64,000 nt of DNA, taken from assembly GCF_009720725.1 (NCBI RefSeq), contig NZ_WNKT01000012.1, forward strand, positions 1 through 64,000, read 5' to 3'. Source of the stretch: Allochromatium palmeri. Lineage in GTDB: Bacteria; Pseudomonadota; Gammaproteobacteria; Chromatiales; Chromatiaceae. How positions within the stretch are numbered: position 1 is the first letter of the stretch; each line of letters begins with the position of its first letter. The translations under genes were made by a program, and so were the position numbers. The notes beneath the pieces are model-generated. The model made no database searches. It was given only the letters and a program-made list of their open reading frames with translations, and was not told the DNA's origin. Below, one piece after another: positions 35,065-53,514 of the stretch.

Positions 35065-36534
35065 GTGAATCCCATGCCCGAATACATCGGAGACGTGCCC
35101 AATCTGTCCGGCCAGGAGGCCGAGGTCGCCCAGGTCGTCGCGCGCGGACGCGAGCGCGAACTCTTCATCAAACAGGGCGGAGTCGATTTCGGCGCCATCC
35201 GTGCCGCTACGGCCATTGCGCTGCATCAGCATCAGCCGCTCATCCCCGCCGGTGGCGCGGATCTCCAGACCGCCGCGCTCATCAGCAATCTCCAGTACAT
35301 GATGGAGAACCAGCACATCGGCGACAATCACAACGCGCCGACCTTCGTCTGGTGTTACAAGCGCATCGGCGAGTTCGTGCCACAGTTGATTGGCGAGGGC
35401 CATTCGCCGCGCTGCATGCTCGAATACTCCGGCACCCTGCTGCACGGGTTGCGCAAGATGGGCGAGCATCATGTCATCGATGCGCTCAAGACCGTCACCT
35501 GCAACCCGGATTACAACTGGGCCGTGGAATGGCTCGGCATGCCCTGGGGCCATGCCGTGGCGCCCTCGACTCCGGTGCAGGACTACCGCCTGCATGTGCG
35601 CGCCTTCCAGCATCACTTCGCGGGCATCTTCGGCTGGGAGGCGTTGGAGCGGGTGCGCGGCTTCTCGCCGTCCGAGATGGCGCTGCCGAACCATCCAGAC
35701 GTGGCCTATGAGTTCGTCAAGACGCTGGTCGACTGCGGCTATCAATGGGTGCTGGTTCAGGAGCACACGGTCCAGCAGGTCGCCGATGCCCGCCATCCTG
35801 AGCGCCCGCACATCCCGCATCGTCTGGTCTGCACCAACTCCAAGGGCGAGACGGCAAGCATCATCGCCATCATCAAGACCCAGGGGTCTGACACCAAGCT
35901 CGTGGCCCAGATGCAGCCCTGGTACGAGGCACAGGGGCTGAATCGGGTCGAGCTGGCGGGCCACTCGATTCCGCCGCTGGTGACCCAGATCGCCGATGGC
36001 GAGAACGGTGGGGTCATGATGAACGAGTTTCCGCCCAAGTTCATGGAAGTGGTGCGCGCGTCCAGTCACTCGGCCACGCCAATGATGAACGCCAGCGAGT
36101 ATCTGGAACATCTCTTTGCCAGTGGTGTCGAACTTGCCGATTTGCCCGAAGTCCAGCCGCTCTTCCACGACCGTATCTGGGCGCGGATGCAGCCCGGCGA
36201 CGGACCCGAGAAGCTCAATCAGGTGATCGAGGAACTCAAGCGCGAAGATGGGCGCTTCCACATGGAAGGCGGAAGCTGGACCAGTGATCTGTCCTGGGTC
36301 AAGGGCTACGAGAACGTGCTCGGTCCCATGGAGGACGCCAGCTCACGCTTCAATGAGAAGGTCTTGCGTCCCGGCATTGCGACTGACCATCCGTCCTACC
36401 GCAATGCGCTCTTCCATCTGATGTCGTCGCAGACTAGCTGCTATCGGTACTGGGGCCAGGGTCTCTGGACCGACTATGGCCGCGAGATCTGTCGGCGCGT
36501 GATCGAGATCGTCGAGCGGGATTTCGAGGGATGA
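35065..36534 (+). CDS. Glycoside hydrolase family 57 protein (second of a pair)
   Basis: 489-residue GH57 protein clearly distinct from its neighbour. Motif I is ALHQHQPLIP, the probable nucleophile is the Glu of RGFSPSEMALP, and ADGENGGVMMNEFPPKF corresponds to the DGENGGW block. The C-terminal helical part is the family's three-helix region (SQTSCYRYWGQGLWTDYG). It starts with GTG 35065 preceded by GAGGAACC. Two GH57 enzymes in tandem suggest joint work on an alpha-glucan, perhaps glycogen. No glycogen synthase or phosphorylase is nearby. Confidence 0.87.
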   Translation: MNPMPEYIGDVPNLSGQEAEVAQVVARGRERELFIKQGGVDFGAIRAATAIALHQHQPLIPAGGADLQTAALISNLQYMMENQHIGDNHNAPTFVWCYKRIGEFVPQLIGEGHSPRCMLEYSGTLLHGLRKMGEHHVIDALKTVTCNPDYNWAVEWLGMPWGHAVAPSTPVQDYRLHVRAFQHHFAGIFGWEALERVRGFSPSEMALPNHPDVAYEFVKTLVDCGYQWVLVQEHTVQQVADARHPERPHIPHRLVCTNSKGETASIIAIIKTQGSDTKLVAQMQPWYEAQGLNRVELAGHSIPPLVTQIADGENGGVMMNEFPPKFMEVVRASSHSATPMMNASEYLEHLFASGVELADLPEVQPLFHDRIWARMQPGDGPEKLNQVIEELKREDGRFHMEGGSWTSDLSWVKGYENVLGPMEDASSRFNEKVLRPGIATDHPSYRNALFHLMSSQTSCYRYWGQGLWTDYGREICRRVIEIVERDFEG

Positions 36535-36624
36535 TAGAATTCTGTCCATCGAGCCTGTCGCCATGTTGATGGTCGGCAGGCTGGAGTGCGGATTCGAGCC
36601 ATAAAAACTCAACGGAGAATGTGA

Positions 36625-37698
36625 ATGGGTGTCAAAACATCCTTAAAAAATTTCAACCCGATCCAGTCGGTCAAGGATCGAGTCGCCCGGCTACTAGAGC
36701 TCTATAACCCAAGGGTCTGGCGTGAGCGGGGCATGGGCTGGACCCTGGGTCTGTTCGTCGTCACCTACCTGGTCGTGGTGGTCGTGTTGGGGATGCTCTG
36801 GTCGCGCTCACCGGAGACCTTCGATGTGCGCGCCAATGCACTGGCAACGGTCGGAGGCGATGAGAGTCGGCTGGTGGCCGGTTCCTACACCGCTGCTACG
36901 GCCATCCGCATCGGCGATACCCTGCTGAAGAAGCCGGGCGGTTATCTGAGCAACGACCTCTTTCCGCCCGGCGTCTATCTGGACAACATCCCAAATTGGG
37001 AATTCGGCGCTCTGACCGAGCTGCGTGATCTGACCAATTCGCTGCGCAACGAGCTGACGCGCTCGCAATCCCAGTCGGTCGAGGATCGCGACCTCCTGAT
37101 TGCGCAGCCACAGTTCAACTACAACTCCGAATCCTGGATGCTGCCTTCGAGCGAATCCGAATATCGTCGGGGTATCGATGCACTCGAAAGCTATCTGAAT
37201 CGACTCACGCGCGGCGAGGCGCATTTCTATGCACGCGCCGACAATCTGGTGCTCTATCTGCAAGTGGTCGAGCGTCGTTTGGGCAGTCTGGCGCACCGCC
37301 TGTCTCAGGCCGTTGGTGATGCAGCCGCAAGCGACATCGCGAGCGAAATGGCCGACGCTCCGGAGGTTCCGAAGGGCAGCGAGGCCCTGGTCCGCACACC
37401 CTGGTCGAAGATCGATGACGTCTTCTTCGAGGCACGCGGTTATACCTGGGCCTTGCTGCATACCCTTCAGGCGATTTCAATCGACTTCGAGGTCGTGCTC
37501 AAGAGCAAGAATGCTCAGGTCTCGGTCAACCAGATCGTGCGCAAGCTCCAGGAGACCCAGAGTCCGATCTGGAGTCCGCTGATCCTCAACGGCACCGGCT
37601 TTGGCCCCATGGCTAACCATTCGCTGGTGCTGGCCTCCTACGTCGCGCGCGCCAATGCGGCGATCATCGATCTGCGTCGCTTGCTGGAGCAGGGCTGA
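36625..37698 (+). CDS. DUF2333-family membrane protein
   Basis: 357-residue protein of the DUF2333 family, function unknown. A single membrane helix lies at about 40-60 (TLGLFVVTYLVVVVVLGMLW). The rest is probably periplasmic and helical: NDLFPPGVYLDNIPNWEFG, LYLQVVERRLGSLAHRLSQ and KIDDVFFEARGYTWALLHTL are family blocks. The start ATG 36625 has a GGAGAATGTG ribosome site. It is 90 bases after the GH57 pair and just before an ABC exporter. Confidence 0.83.
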   Translation: MGVKTSLKNFNPIQSVKDRVARLLELYNPRVWRERGMGWTLGLFVVTYLVVVVVLGMLWSRSPETFDVRANALATVGGDESRLVAGSYTAATAIRIGDTLLKKPGGYLSNDLFPPGVYLDNIPNWEFGALTELRDLTNSLRNELTRSQSQSVEDRDLLIAQPQFNYNSESWMLPSSESEYRRGIDALESYLNRLTRGEAHFYARADNLVLYLQVVERRLGSLAHRLSQAVGDAAASDIASEMADAPEVPKGSEALVRTPWSKIDDVFFEARGYTWALLHTLQAISIDFEVVLKSKNAQVSVNQIVRKLQETQSPIWSPLILNGTGFGPMANHSLVLASYVARANAAIIDLRRLLEQG

Positions 37699-37720
37699 GC
37701 CAGGCTGATCGTCCTGTGAC

Positions 37721-38478
<758 letters not shown>

Positions 38479-38482
<4 letters not shown>

Positions 38483-40836
38483 GCACGCTCAGCCGCAAAC
38501 TCTGGCGCGAGACCTGGGCACTGCGCGGTCAGGTGCTCGCCATCGCGGTCGTCATCGCCGGCGGGGTGTCGACGCTGGTGATGGCGCTGGCGACGCTCGA
38601 TTCATTGACGCTGACGCGCGATGCTTTCTACCGAGACTATGGCTTCGCCGATGTTTTCGTTTCGCTCAAGCGGGCGCCCGAGTCGCTGCGTGAGCCGATC
38701 GCCGCCATTCCGGGCGTGCAGCGGGTCGAGACGCGGGTGGTCGCGGCGGTCAATCTGGACATCCCGGACTTTGCCGACCCGGCCACGGGCGTGCTGGTCT
38801 CGGTGCCCGCGCGCGATGGACTCAATCGGCTGCATCTGCTCGCCGGCCGGCTCCCCGAGCCGGAACGCGACGACGAGACCGTAGTCAGCCAGGCCTTTGC
38901 CGATGCCCATGGCTTTCGTCCGGGCGATCATCTCTCCGCCATCATCGACGGTCGTCTCCAGCGGTTGAAGATCGTCGGCATCGCTGTTTCACCCGAGTAC
39001 ATCTATCAGATCAAGCCGGGCGATCTTTTTCCCGATTTCGCGCGTCACGGCGTGCTATGGATGAACCGCGAGCCGCTGGCGCGGGCCTATGACATGGATG
39101 GCGCCTTCAATGATCTGCTGCTCGGGCTCACGCGCGAAGCCCGTCCCAAGGACGTGATCGAGCGTCTGGATGTCTTACTCGAACCCTATGGCGGTCTGGG
39201 GGCGATCGAGCGTTCGGATCAGCTCTCGGATCGTTATCTTGCCGCCGAGCTGCAACAGCTCGCCGGCATGGCGCGGCTCATCCCCGGCGTCTTCCTCGGC
39301 GTGGCGGCCTTTCTGCTCAACGTGGTGCTGGGGCGTCTGATCGGCACCCAGCGCGACCAGATCGCCATCCTCAAGGCATTCGGTTATAGCGCCTGGCAGA
39401 TCGGCGGGCACTATGTGCAATGGGCGCTGGTGATCATCCTGCTCGGACTCATCATCGGTCTGGGTGCCGGGCTGTGGTTCGGGCTGATGATGGCCGAGCT
39501 CTATCGCGGCTTCTTCCATTTTCCCTATCTGGCGTTCAGTCTGCGCCCGCAGGTGATCGCGATTGCAGCACTGGTGACACTGGGCGCCGGACTGGCCGGT
39601 ACGCTCGCCGCCGTGCGCCGCGCCGTGCGTCTGCCGCCGGCCGAGGCCATGCGGCCCGAGCCGCCGCCACGCTATCGGCCCACGCTGGTCGAGCGGTTCG
39701 GACTCCAGCGCTTTCTGAGCCAGCCGACACGCATGATCCTGCGTCACATCGAGCGACGTCCGCTCAAATCGCTGCTCTCGATTCTGGGGATCGCGCTGGC
39801 CTGTGGCATCCTCATGGTCGGACGATTTCAGGAGGGCGCTCTGGACTATTTGATCCAGGTTCAATACGGTTTGGCGCAACGCGATGATCTGACGGTGACC
39901 TTCAGCGAACCGACCTCGCGTCGGGTGGTGCTCGAACTGGCCGCGCGCCCTGGCGTCGATTGGGCCGAGCCGATGCGCCAGGTCGCGGTGCGTCTGCGCC
40001 ACGCCAACGCCAGCGAGTCGACCGCCATCCAGGGGCTGGATGCGAACAGCCGATTGAGGCGCATTCTCGACGATCAGCTCCAGGTCCAGACGCTCCCCGC
40101 TGCGGGACTGGTGCTGAGCGATCAGCTCGCGCGTCTGCTCTACGTGGGTGTGGGCGACCGGGTCGAGGTCGAGATCCTGGAGGGACGGCGCGAACGGCAC
40201 CGGGTCGTGGTCTCGGGACTGGTGCGCGAGTTCACCGGACTCTCCGCCTATATGGACCTGGACGCGCTCAACCGTCTGCTCGGCGAAGGCGAGGCCGTGA
40301 CCGGGGCGCTGCTCGCGGTTGCGCCGGGCGCGCGCGCGGCCCTGGTCGCCGAGCTGAAGGCCGCGCCACGGGTGGCCGGCGTGACCGACCGGCTCACCGC
40401 CATCCAGAGCTTCATGGATTCGATGACCGAGATCGTGCTGAGCTTTGCTTTTGTCAGTACGCTTCTGGCCGGCAGCATCGCCTTCGGCGTGGTCTATAAC
40501 GATGCCCGCATCACCCTCACCGAGCGCGCACGCGAGCTGGCGACTTTGCGGGTGCTGGGTTTCAGCCTCGGCGAAATCACGGCCATCCTGCTCGGTGAGC
40601 TGGCGCTCCTGACCGCGATCGCCATTCCGGTCGGGTTCATCATCGGCTGGGGATTGATCGCGCTCATCGTGCGCGGCATCGAGTCTGAGCTTTATCGCAT
40701 CCCGCTGATTCTGGAACCGGGCGTGTTCAGCTTTGCCGCCAGCGTCATCCTCGCCGCGGCGCTGCTCTCCGGCCTGCTGGTGGGGCGTCGTCTGCGCGAA
40801 CTGGATCTGGTGGCTGTGCTCAAAACCCAAGAATGA
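38479..40836 (+). CDS. ABC transporter permease with two FtsX domains
   Basis: 785-residue permease with the layout helix, large periplasmic domain, three helices, then a repeat of the same. FtsX-like membrane parts lie at about 265-390 and 650-780. The first helix is at about 17-38. One long protein with two FtsX halves is seen in exporters of lipids, peptides or lipoproteins. The start is GTG 38479, overlapping the ATPase gene, and its stop overlaps the adaptor start (ATGA). The substrate cannot be read from the sequence. Confidence 0.9.
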
Positions 40837-42041
40837 ACGCCAAAGGGACCGCCATCCGCCGTCATGTCATCCAGGCGTTGAGCGCCCTGGCGCTGCTCGC
40901 GCTCCTGGTCTGGGGCTTTCGGCCGGTGCCGCGTCTGGTCGACGTCGAACCGGTCGTGCGCGGACCGCTGGCCGTGACCCTGGAGGCCGAGGGCCGCACG
41001 CGCGTCGTCGAGCGCTATCGAATCTCAGCACCGGTCGATGGTCAGTTGCGACGATTGGAGCTGGAGGTCGGCGATTCGGTCCAGGCCGGGCAGGTGATCG
41101 CCATCCTCGATGCCCAGGTCTCGCCGGTGCTGGATCGGCGCAGTCAGGAGCGTGCGGGTGCGCGTCTGGCGAGCGCCGAATCCGAGCTAGCCGCGACCCG
41201 TGCCGCCGTCACCGCCGCCGAGGCATCGGCGAGTCTGGCGCGGGTCGAACTGGAGCGCATCGAGCGTCTGGCCAAGCCGGGCATGGTTTCGCGTACTCAG
41301 CTCGATCAGGCGCGCGCCGAGTCGCTCGGCCGCGAGGCCGAACTGGACGCCGCGCGTTTCCGCGTCCAGAGCGCCGAGCGCGATCGACTGGCCGCGCAGG
41401 CTGAACTGAAGTACGCCGGCGAGCTGGCGCCAGGTGAGCAGGGACGTCTGGAGCTGACGGCGCCTGTCGATGGCGTGGTGCTCAAGCGCGAATCCGAGAG
41501 CGCGCGCGTCGTGCGCGCCGGCGATGTGATCCTGGAACTCGGCGATCCGGGCGCGCTGGAGATCGAGGTCGATGTGCTTTCAGCCGATGCTGTGCGGCTG
41601 GCGGTCGGGAGGCGGGTCTGGATCGAGCGCTGGGGCGAGCCCACGCCCCTGGAGGGTCGTATCACGCGGATCGAGCCGGTCGCCTTCACCAAGGTCTCGG
41701 CGCTCGGGGTCGAGGAGCAACGGGTCTGGGTCATCGTCGCACTGACCACGCGGCGCGCCGAGTGGGCACGGCTGGGTGACGGCTATCGGGTCAATGCGCG
41801 CTTCGTGCTCTGGGAGGCTGAAGACGTGCTTCAGGTGCCGACCAGCAGTCTGTTCCGGCATGGCGAAGGCTGGGCGCTCTTTTGCGCAGTCGATGAACAC
41901 GCCCGACTCACCCCGGTCGAGCTCGGGCATCGCGGTGCGCTCCAGACCGAGTTGCGAGGCGGCCTGGAAATTGGAACCGCCGTGATTGTCCATCCTGATC
42001 GCGAACTGGCTGATGGAACGCGCGTCCAGATATCCGATTGA
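40833..42041 (+). CDS. HlyD-family membrane fusion protein
   Basis: 402-residue periplasmic adaptor. One N-terminal helix (about 12-30, LSALALLALLVWGF) anchors it. A biotinyl-lipoyl half-motif (YRISAPVDGQLRRLELEVGDSVQAGQVI) is at about 65-95. A coiled coil lies at about 110-195 (RAAVTAAEASASLARVELER), and the second lipoyl half (LTAPVDGVVLKRESESA) follows. Beta-barrel and membrane-proximal parts come last. It completes an exporter of the MacAB or DevABC type. An outer-membrane channel must come from elsewhere. Its end faces the stop of a hybrid kinase gene 22 bases away. Confidence 0.92.
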   Translation: MNAKGTAIRRHVIQALSALALLALLVWGFRPVPRLVDVEPVVRGPLAVTLEAEGRTRVVERYRISAPVDGQLRRLELEVGDSVQAGQVIAILDAQVSPVLDRRSQERAGARLASAESELAATRAAVTAAEASASLARVELERIERLAKPGMVSRTQLDQARAESLGREAELDAARFRVQSAERDRLAAQAELKYAGELAPGEQGRLELTAPVDGVVLKRESESARVVRAGDVILELGDPGALEIEVDVLSADAVRLAVGRRVWIERWGEPTPLEGRITRIEPVAFTKVSALGVEEQRVWVIVALTTRRAEWARLGDGYRVNARFVLWEAEDVLQVPTSSLFRHGEGWALFCAVDEHARLTPVELGHRGALQTELRGGLEIGTAVIVHPDRELADGTRVQISD

Positions 42042-42062
42042 GTAGCGAGACGTCAAGCCCGC

Positions 42063-45362
<3,300 letters not shown>

Positions 45363-45641
45363 GATATCGGGCTGCCAGATTGAGATGGGCACAGGGCCAC
45401 TCGATGGGCGGAGTTCCTGGGCGTTGTCGGAAGGTACGGACCCCGGCACAATGCTAAAGTTTATCCGAGACCTGAGGCTCAACGTATGACAATTGGCTCA
45501 AAAGGATAGCAATCTCTGGCGCGACTGGTGCAATATCCTCCCCTATATCGAGACGTTCCGGGTCCACGACCCTCGAACCGGAGCGCATAGCCAAAGCCTG
45601 GGCGTTCAGACGCGCGTCGATGGCACGAACTCTAATTGCGT

Positions 45642-49747
<4,106 letters not shown>

Positions 49748-49751
<4 letters not shown>

Positions 49752-51391
49752 CGACTGAAGGACGTCCGGGACACCGCTCAGAGGGTGCTGGATCGGCGTT
49801 TCTGGAGATACGCGCGCGTGAGATCGAGCGCGTGGCCGATCTGGCGCGTCCATTCTGGATACTGGCGCTGGCGCTCGCGGGGATGTCGGTTTTATTGGCG
49901 GCTCAGTGGGTGTGGCCCGAGTCGGACTGGGTGCATTGGGGTCTGTTCGGTCTGCTCGCGCTGGCACTGGCGGGGGCCGCACTGGTCTGGCAGCGGCTGC
50001 GCGACCGGCTGTTGCGTCCGCTGGCGCGGCTGGAGCACTCATTGGCCCAGGTCTGTCAGGGCGAGCCTGGCGCCAGCGACAGCCTGAGCGAGACCGGCGT
50101 GCTGCGCGGCATCGCCCAGGACATCCGCAGTCTCAACGAAGAACTGACCGACCTCTACGACGATATGGACAACCGGGTCGCACGCCAGACACGGCGTCTG
50201 GCGCAAAAGACCGCCTCGCTCAAGATCCTCTACGACGTGGCCGCCGGCATCCATCAGACCGAAAGCGTCGAGGAATTGCTGTTGCGCTTTCTGCGCGTGC
50301 TCAAGGAAATGATCAACGCGCGTGCCGCAACCGTGCGGTTGGTGCTGCCGGACGGCACGCGCCGTCTGATCGGTTCGATCGGTCTGAATGATGATCTGGT
50401 CCGCGAGTCGGACCTGACGCCGGTCGATCTCTGTCTGTGCGGCAATGTGCTCGCTCCCGGCGACATCCTCTGCGACAACGACGCGCGCTACTGCTCGCGC
50501 ATCTATGGCCGGCGTATGTTCGCCAGCTCCGAGATCGAGGTGGTGACCGTGCCGCTGGAGCATCGCGACGCGCTGCTCGGCGTCTATACACTCTTCATCG
50601 ATCGCCCCGGACTCCAGGGCCGCGAGGACATTCTGGAACTGCTGTTCACCGTCGGCCACCATCTGGGCGTGGCCATTGCCAAGCAGCGCTCGGATGCCGA
50701 GGCACGGCGGCTCTCGATCGTCGAGGAACGCAATGCGCTGGCGCATGAACTGCACGACTCGCTGGCGCAGACCCTAGCCAGTCTGCGCTTCCAGTGCCGA
50801 ATGCTGGATGACTCGCTGGTCGGTTGTCCGATCCGGCCCGAGGCGCGCAATGATCTGGCGCGTATCCGCAATGGTCTCGACGAGGCCCACACCGAGCTGC
50901 GCGAGCTGCTGTCGAGTTTCCGCGCGCCACTCGACCGGCGCGGGCTGGTGCCGGCGCTGGAAAAACTCACGCAGCGGCTCGGACGCGAGACCGGCGCCCA
51001 TGTCCTGTTCCAGAACGATAGCCGGCCTTTCGAGCTGTCAGCCACCGAGGAGTTGCAGTTGCTGCGCATCGCTCAGGAGGCGCTTGCCAACATCCGCAAG
51101 CATGCTCAGGCGCATACGGTGCGGGTGCTGCTGACACGCGAGAGCAGCGGGCGGCATGTGCTGCTGATCGAGGACGATGGGGTCGGCTTCAGCCCGCCGG
51201 ATGAGCAATCGCCGCCGGGCGAGCGCATCGGGCTGTCGATCCTGGAGGAGCGCGCGCGACGCATCGGTGCAGAACTGCGTATCGAGAGCGAGCCGGGGGA
51301 GGGGACGCGGGTGGAGATCATCTTTGATGTTGGCCGTCGTCCGGGGCGTCAGACTCAAACGTTGGAGGCGGAGCGATGCGCGTACTCCTGA
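49748..51391 (+). CDS. NarX-like histidine kinase with cysteine-rich GAF
   Basis: 547-residue HisKA_3/HATPase kinase. Two close membrane helices (about 34-54 and 62-82) leave almost no periplasmic loop, so the nitrate-sensing domain of true NarX is missing. A HAMP-like region and coiled coil (to about 155) are followed by a GAF-like domain (about 160-310) with four cysteines, 229, 231, 242 and 249 (CLCG, ILCD, YCSR). The phosphorylated His is in ERNALAHELHDSLAQTLASL; the HATPase motif is IEDDGVGFSPPDE. GTG 49748 overlaps the hybrid-kinase stop. The cysteines could hold a metal cluster or act as a redox switch. The cognate regulator follows, overlapping by 16 bases. Confidence 0.9.
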
Positions 51392-52068
51392 TCGACGATC
51401 ATGCGCTGTTTCGCTTTGGTCTCCAGGAATTGCTGGAGCGGCGCGGGATTGAGGTGGTGGCGGCGGTGGGCGAATCGAGCGCCGGACTGGAGCGGGTGGC
51501 CGAGACGCGCCCGGATGTGGTGTTGCTGGACATGCGGATGCCGGGGCTGAACGGGCTGGAGCTGTTGCGCCAACTGCGCGCGGCGCATCAATCGATGCCG
51601 ATTGCGATGCTGACCACCAGTGCTGAGGAGCGCGATGTCATCGATTCGCTCCAGAGCGGGGCGCAGGGCTATTTGCTCAAGGATATGGAGCCGGATGCGC
51701 TGATCGCGGCGCTCGGTGAAATCGTGTTGGGACATACCGTGGTGGCGTCCGAGCTGACGGGGGTGTTGGCGCGGGCGGTGCGCGGTGAGTCCAAGCCGGT
51801 GCCTGTGGTGGGTGGCGGTGCGGCTGATCTGACCCCGCGCGAGCAGGAGATCCTTTGCCATCTCGCCGAAGGGCAGAGTAACAAGACCATCGCGCGCGAG
51901 TTGGGGATCTCGGAGGGGACGGTGAAGCTGCATGTGAAGGCGATTCTGCGCAAACTCGATGTGCATTCGCGGGTCGAGGCGGCGGTGATCGCGGTTGAGC
52001 GGGGGCTGTGTGAGCGTGGCGGCGGTGGTGGCAGCGTCTCGGGTGACGGCGGTCGGGGGGCGCCGTGA
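51376..52068 (+). CDS. NarL/FixJ-family response regulator
   Basis: 230-residue regulator. The REC domain (1-120) has LLIDDHALFRFGL, the phospho-Asp in VVLLDMRMPGLNG and the Lys in GYLLKDMEPD. The LuxR-type HTH (about 148-210) has LTPREQEILCHLAEGQSNKTIAREL and GTVKLHVKAILRKL. It should be phosphorylated by the NarX-like kinase encoded just upstream. The last 18 residues are a Gly/Ser-rich tail (GGGGGSVSGDGGRGAP) encoded by the left arm of a long inverted repeat. This tail is not a family feature and was probably added when the repeat arrived. Confidence 0.93.
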   Translation: MRVLLIDDHALFRFGLQELLERRGIEVVAAVGESSAGLERVAETRPDVVLLDMRMPGLNGLELLRQLRAAHQSMPIAMLTTSAEERDVIDSLQSGAQGYLLKDMEPDALIAALGEIVLGHTVVASELTGVLARAVRGESKPVPVVGGGAADLTPREQEILCHLAEGQSNKTIARELGISEGTVKLHVKAILRKLDVHSRVEAAVIAVERGLCERGGGGGSVSGDGGRGAP

Positions 52069-52138
52069 ATACGTCCCTGTAGGCTCGACGACGGCATCCA
52101 TGCCGTCGACGCCCCCGACCACCGTCACCCGAGACGCT
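52033..52138. repeat. Long inverted-repeat element reaching into the response-regulator gene
   Basis: Arm 52033-52059 and arm 52112-52138 are complementary at 26 of 27 positions. Inside is a second hairpin, CGACGGCAT/ATGCCGTCG (52089-52108). The left arm encodes the end of the response regulator, whose stop is at 52066. The structure lies between the regulator and the original convergent end of queG, so it may also stop transcription. It looks like a mobile palindromic repeat of the REP/MITE kind; copy number cannot be seen from one window. Confidence 0.7.
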
Positions 52139-52175
52139 TTGGGCGGTAGGTGGTGGGTGGTTGCGGTGGGCGTTC

Positions 52176-52198
52176 TTAGCGATGCTTGAGTCTGGCTA
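52176..52198 (-). other. queG: Orphaned last codons of queG
   Basis: Read on the minus strand, this piece encodes ARLKHR and a TAA stop (complement of 52176-52178). It joins exactly to the queG frame if the IS630 copy and one TA are removed: ITWAL followed by ARLKHR. It is the original 3' end of queG, cut off by the insertion. Confidence 0.85.
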
Positions 52199-53514
52199 GT
52201 GCAACGCTGTGAAAGTCCCAATACCTCTTTATGATTCAAGCGGCGAGTGGCTTACCCCGGAATGTCCAGCGAAACGGCTTGGCCAGGGTTGCATTGAAGT
52301 GCGTGATGAACGCGGTGATCTTTTCATGCAGATTCTCCAGCGAGGTGAAGTGTCCCCGACGCAGGACTTTGCGCGCCAGAATCGAAAACCACATCTCGAT
52401 CTGATTGAGCCAGGAGGCGTGTTTGGGCGTGAAGTGGAACACGATGCGATGACTGGGATCGCGCAGGAAACGCTCGCGGGTGGCCATCGACTTGAGGATT
52501 CCGGAGTGTCCTTTTTTGCCGAGGGGGAGATCGAGCCCACAGTGTTCAGCCACCAGGCGCACCAGCGACTCCGAGCAATGGATGTTGAGGTTATCCATGA
52601 TCAGATGCCAGGCCGTGTGCGGACCACGCTCGGCCAGCATCGTGGCCAACCAGGTGGCAAAATCCACTTCGGTGCGCGTGGGGCCGAGGTGGTAGGAGAC
52701 GCGACCGGTCACCACATCGAAGGAGGCGATCAGCGTCAGGGTGCCGTGGCGGATGTACTCGTACTCGCGCCGCTCCACCAAACCCGGGCGTACCGGCAAC
52801 GTGGGCGCGGCGCGCTCCAGCGCCTGCACGCCGGTCATTTCATCGATACTCCGGGTCTCGATGCCCTGCTTGGCCCGCTCGGGGGCCAGGCGGTAGGTCT
52901 CGCAGACATCATGACACTTCTCATCGAACTGTTCATCGCGCGGCGTGTTGAGCCAACCACGCACATGATGAGGCTTGATGTCGACCTCACGCAGGAAGCG
53001 CCCAACGGAGTCGGCGGAAATCGACGTCACGATCCCGCGTTCAATGGCTTCGGCGGCCAACTCCGCGTGTGTCCAGCGCACCAGTTCGCGCTCACCGCGA
53101 CGCGCCGGCTCACAGGCCAAGGCGAGGATCGAACAAATTTGCTCCGGCGAAAAGCTCGGCGGTGTGCCGCTGCGCGGGGCATCGCTCAGGCGCTCACGCA
53201 CCGTCCAATCCACCGGCGACTGCAACCACCGCCGACGCCAGCGTTGCACCGTCATCCGCCCCAGTCCCAGGCGCTGGGCCGTCGCGCGGATACTCACACC
53301 GGCATCGGCTTGCAACAGAATACGCGCCCGCTCCACCAGCGACTGCGGTGCCAGCCGTTCGCGCACCAGTGCGTTCAGATCACGCCGCTCTTTCTCCGTC
53401 AGATGAATCGCTTCGGTCATGTTTCAGGGCACCCGTCCGCCTATAAAAGTCACTTTCAAGCCTATGATAACCTTCCAGCCCAGGGGCGGTCTCAGGACTT
53501 TAACAGTGTTGCAC
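52199..53514 (-). mobile_element. IS630-family insertion sequence, complete
   Basis: A 1316-bp element with terminal inverted repeats: left GTGCAACGCTGTGAAAGTCC and right (complement) GTGCAACACTGTTAAAGTCC, 18 of 20 matching. It is flanked on both sides by TA (52197-52198 and 53515-53516), the target duplication of IS630. The target was CTAG inside the end of queG. It carries one intact transposase gene on the minus strand. The near-identical ends and open frame suggest a recent insertion. Confidence 0.92.
52236..53420 (-). CDS. IS630-family transposase
   Basis: 394-residue DDE transposase. An N-terminal helix-turn-helix ([21 protein letters not shown]) is followed by a second helical domain. 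The catalytic domain has Asp in [10 protein letters not shown], Asp in [12 protein letters not shown] and Glu in [16 protein letters not shown]. The frame is uninterrupted and full length. It fills almost the whole element and runs in the same direction as queG. Confidence 0.95.
   Translation of the reverse strand: MTEAIHLTEKERRDLNALVRERLAPQSLVERARILLQADAGVSIRATAQRLGLGRMTVQRWRRRWLQSPVDWTVRERLSDAPRSGTPPSFSPEQICSILALACEPARRGERELVRWTHAELAAEAIERGIVTSISADSVGRFLREVDIKPHHVRGWLNTPRDEQFDEKCHDVCETYRLAPERAKQGIETRSIDEMTGVQALERAAPTLPVRPGLVERREYEYIRHGTLTLIASFDVVTGRVSYHLGPTRTEVDFATWLATMLAERGPHTAWHLIMDNLNIHCSESLVRLVAEHCGLDLPLGKKGHSGILKSMATRERFLRDPSHRIVFHFTPKHASWLNQIEMWFSILARKVLRRGHFTSLENLHEKITAFITHFNATLAKPFRWTFRGKPLAA

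Noticed and set aside
51355-52239. 294-codon frame opposite the response regulator
   Set aside because: It spans the palindromic element and two unrelated spacers. The plus-strand NarL-type regulator is certain.
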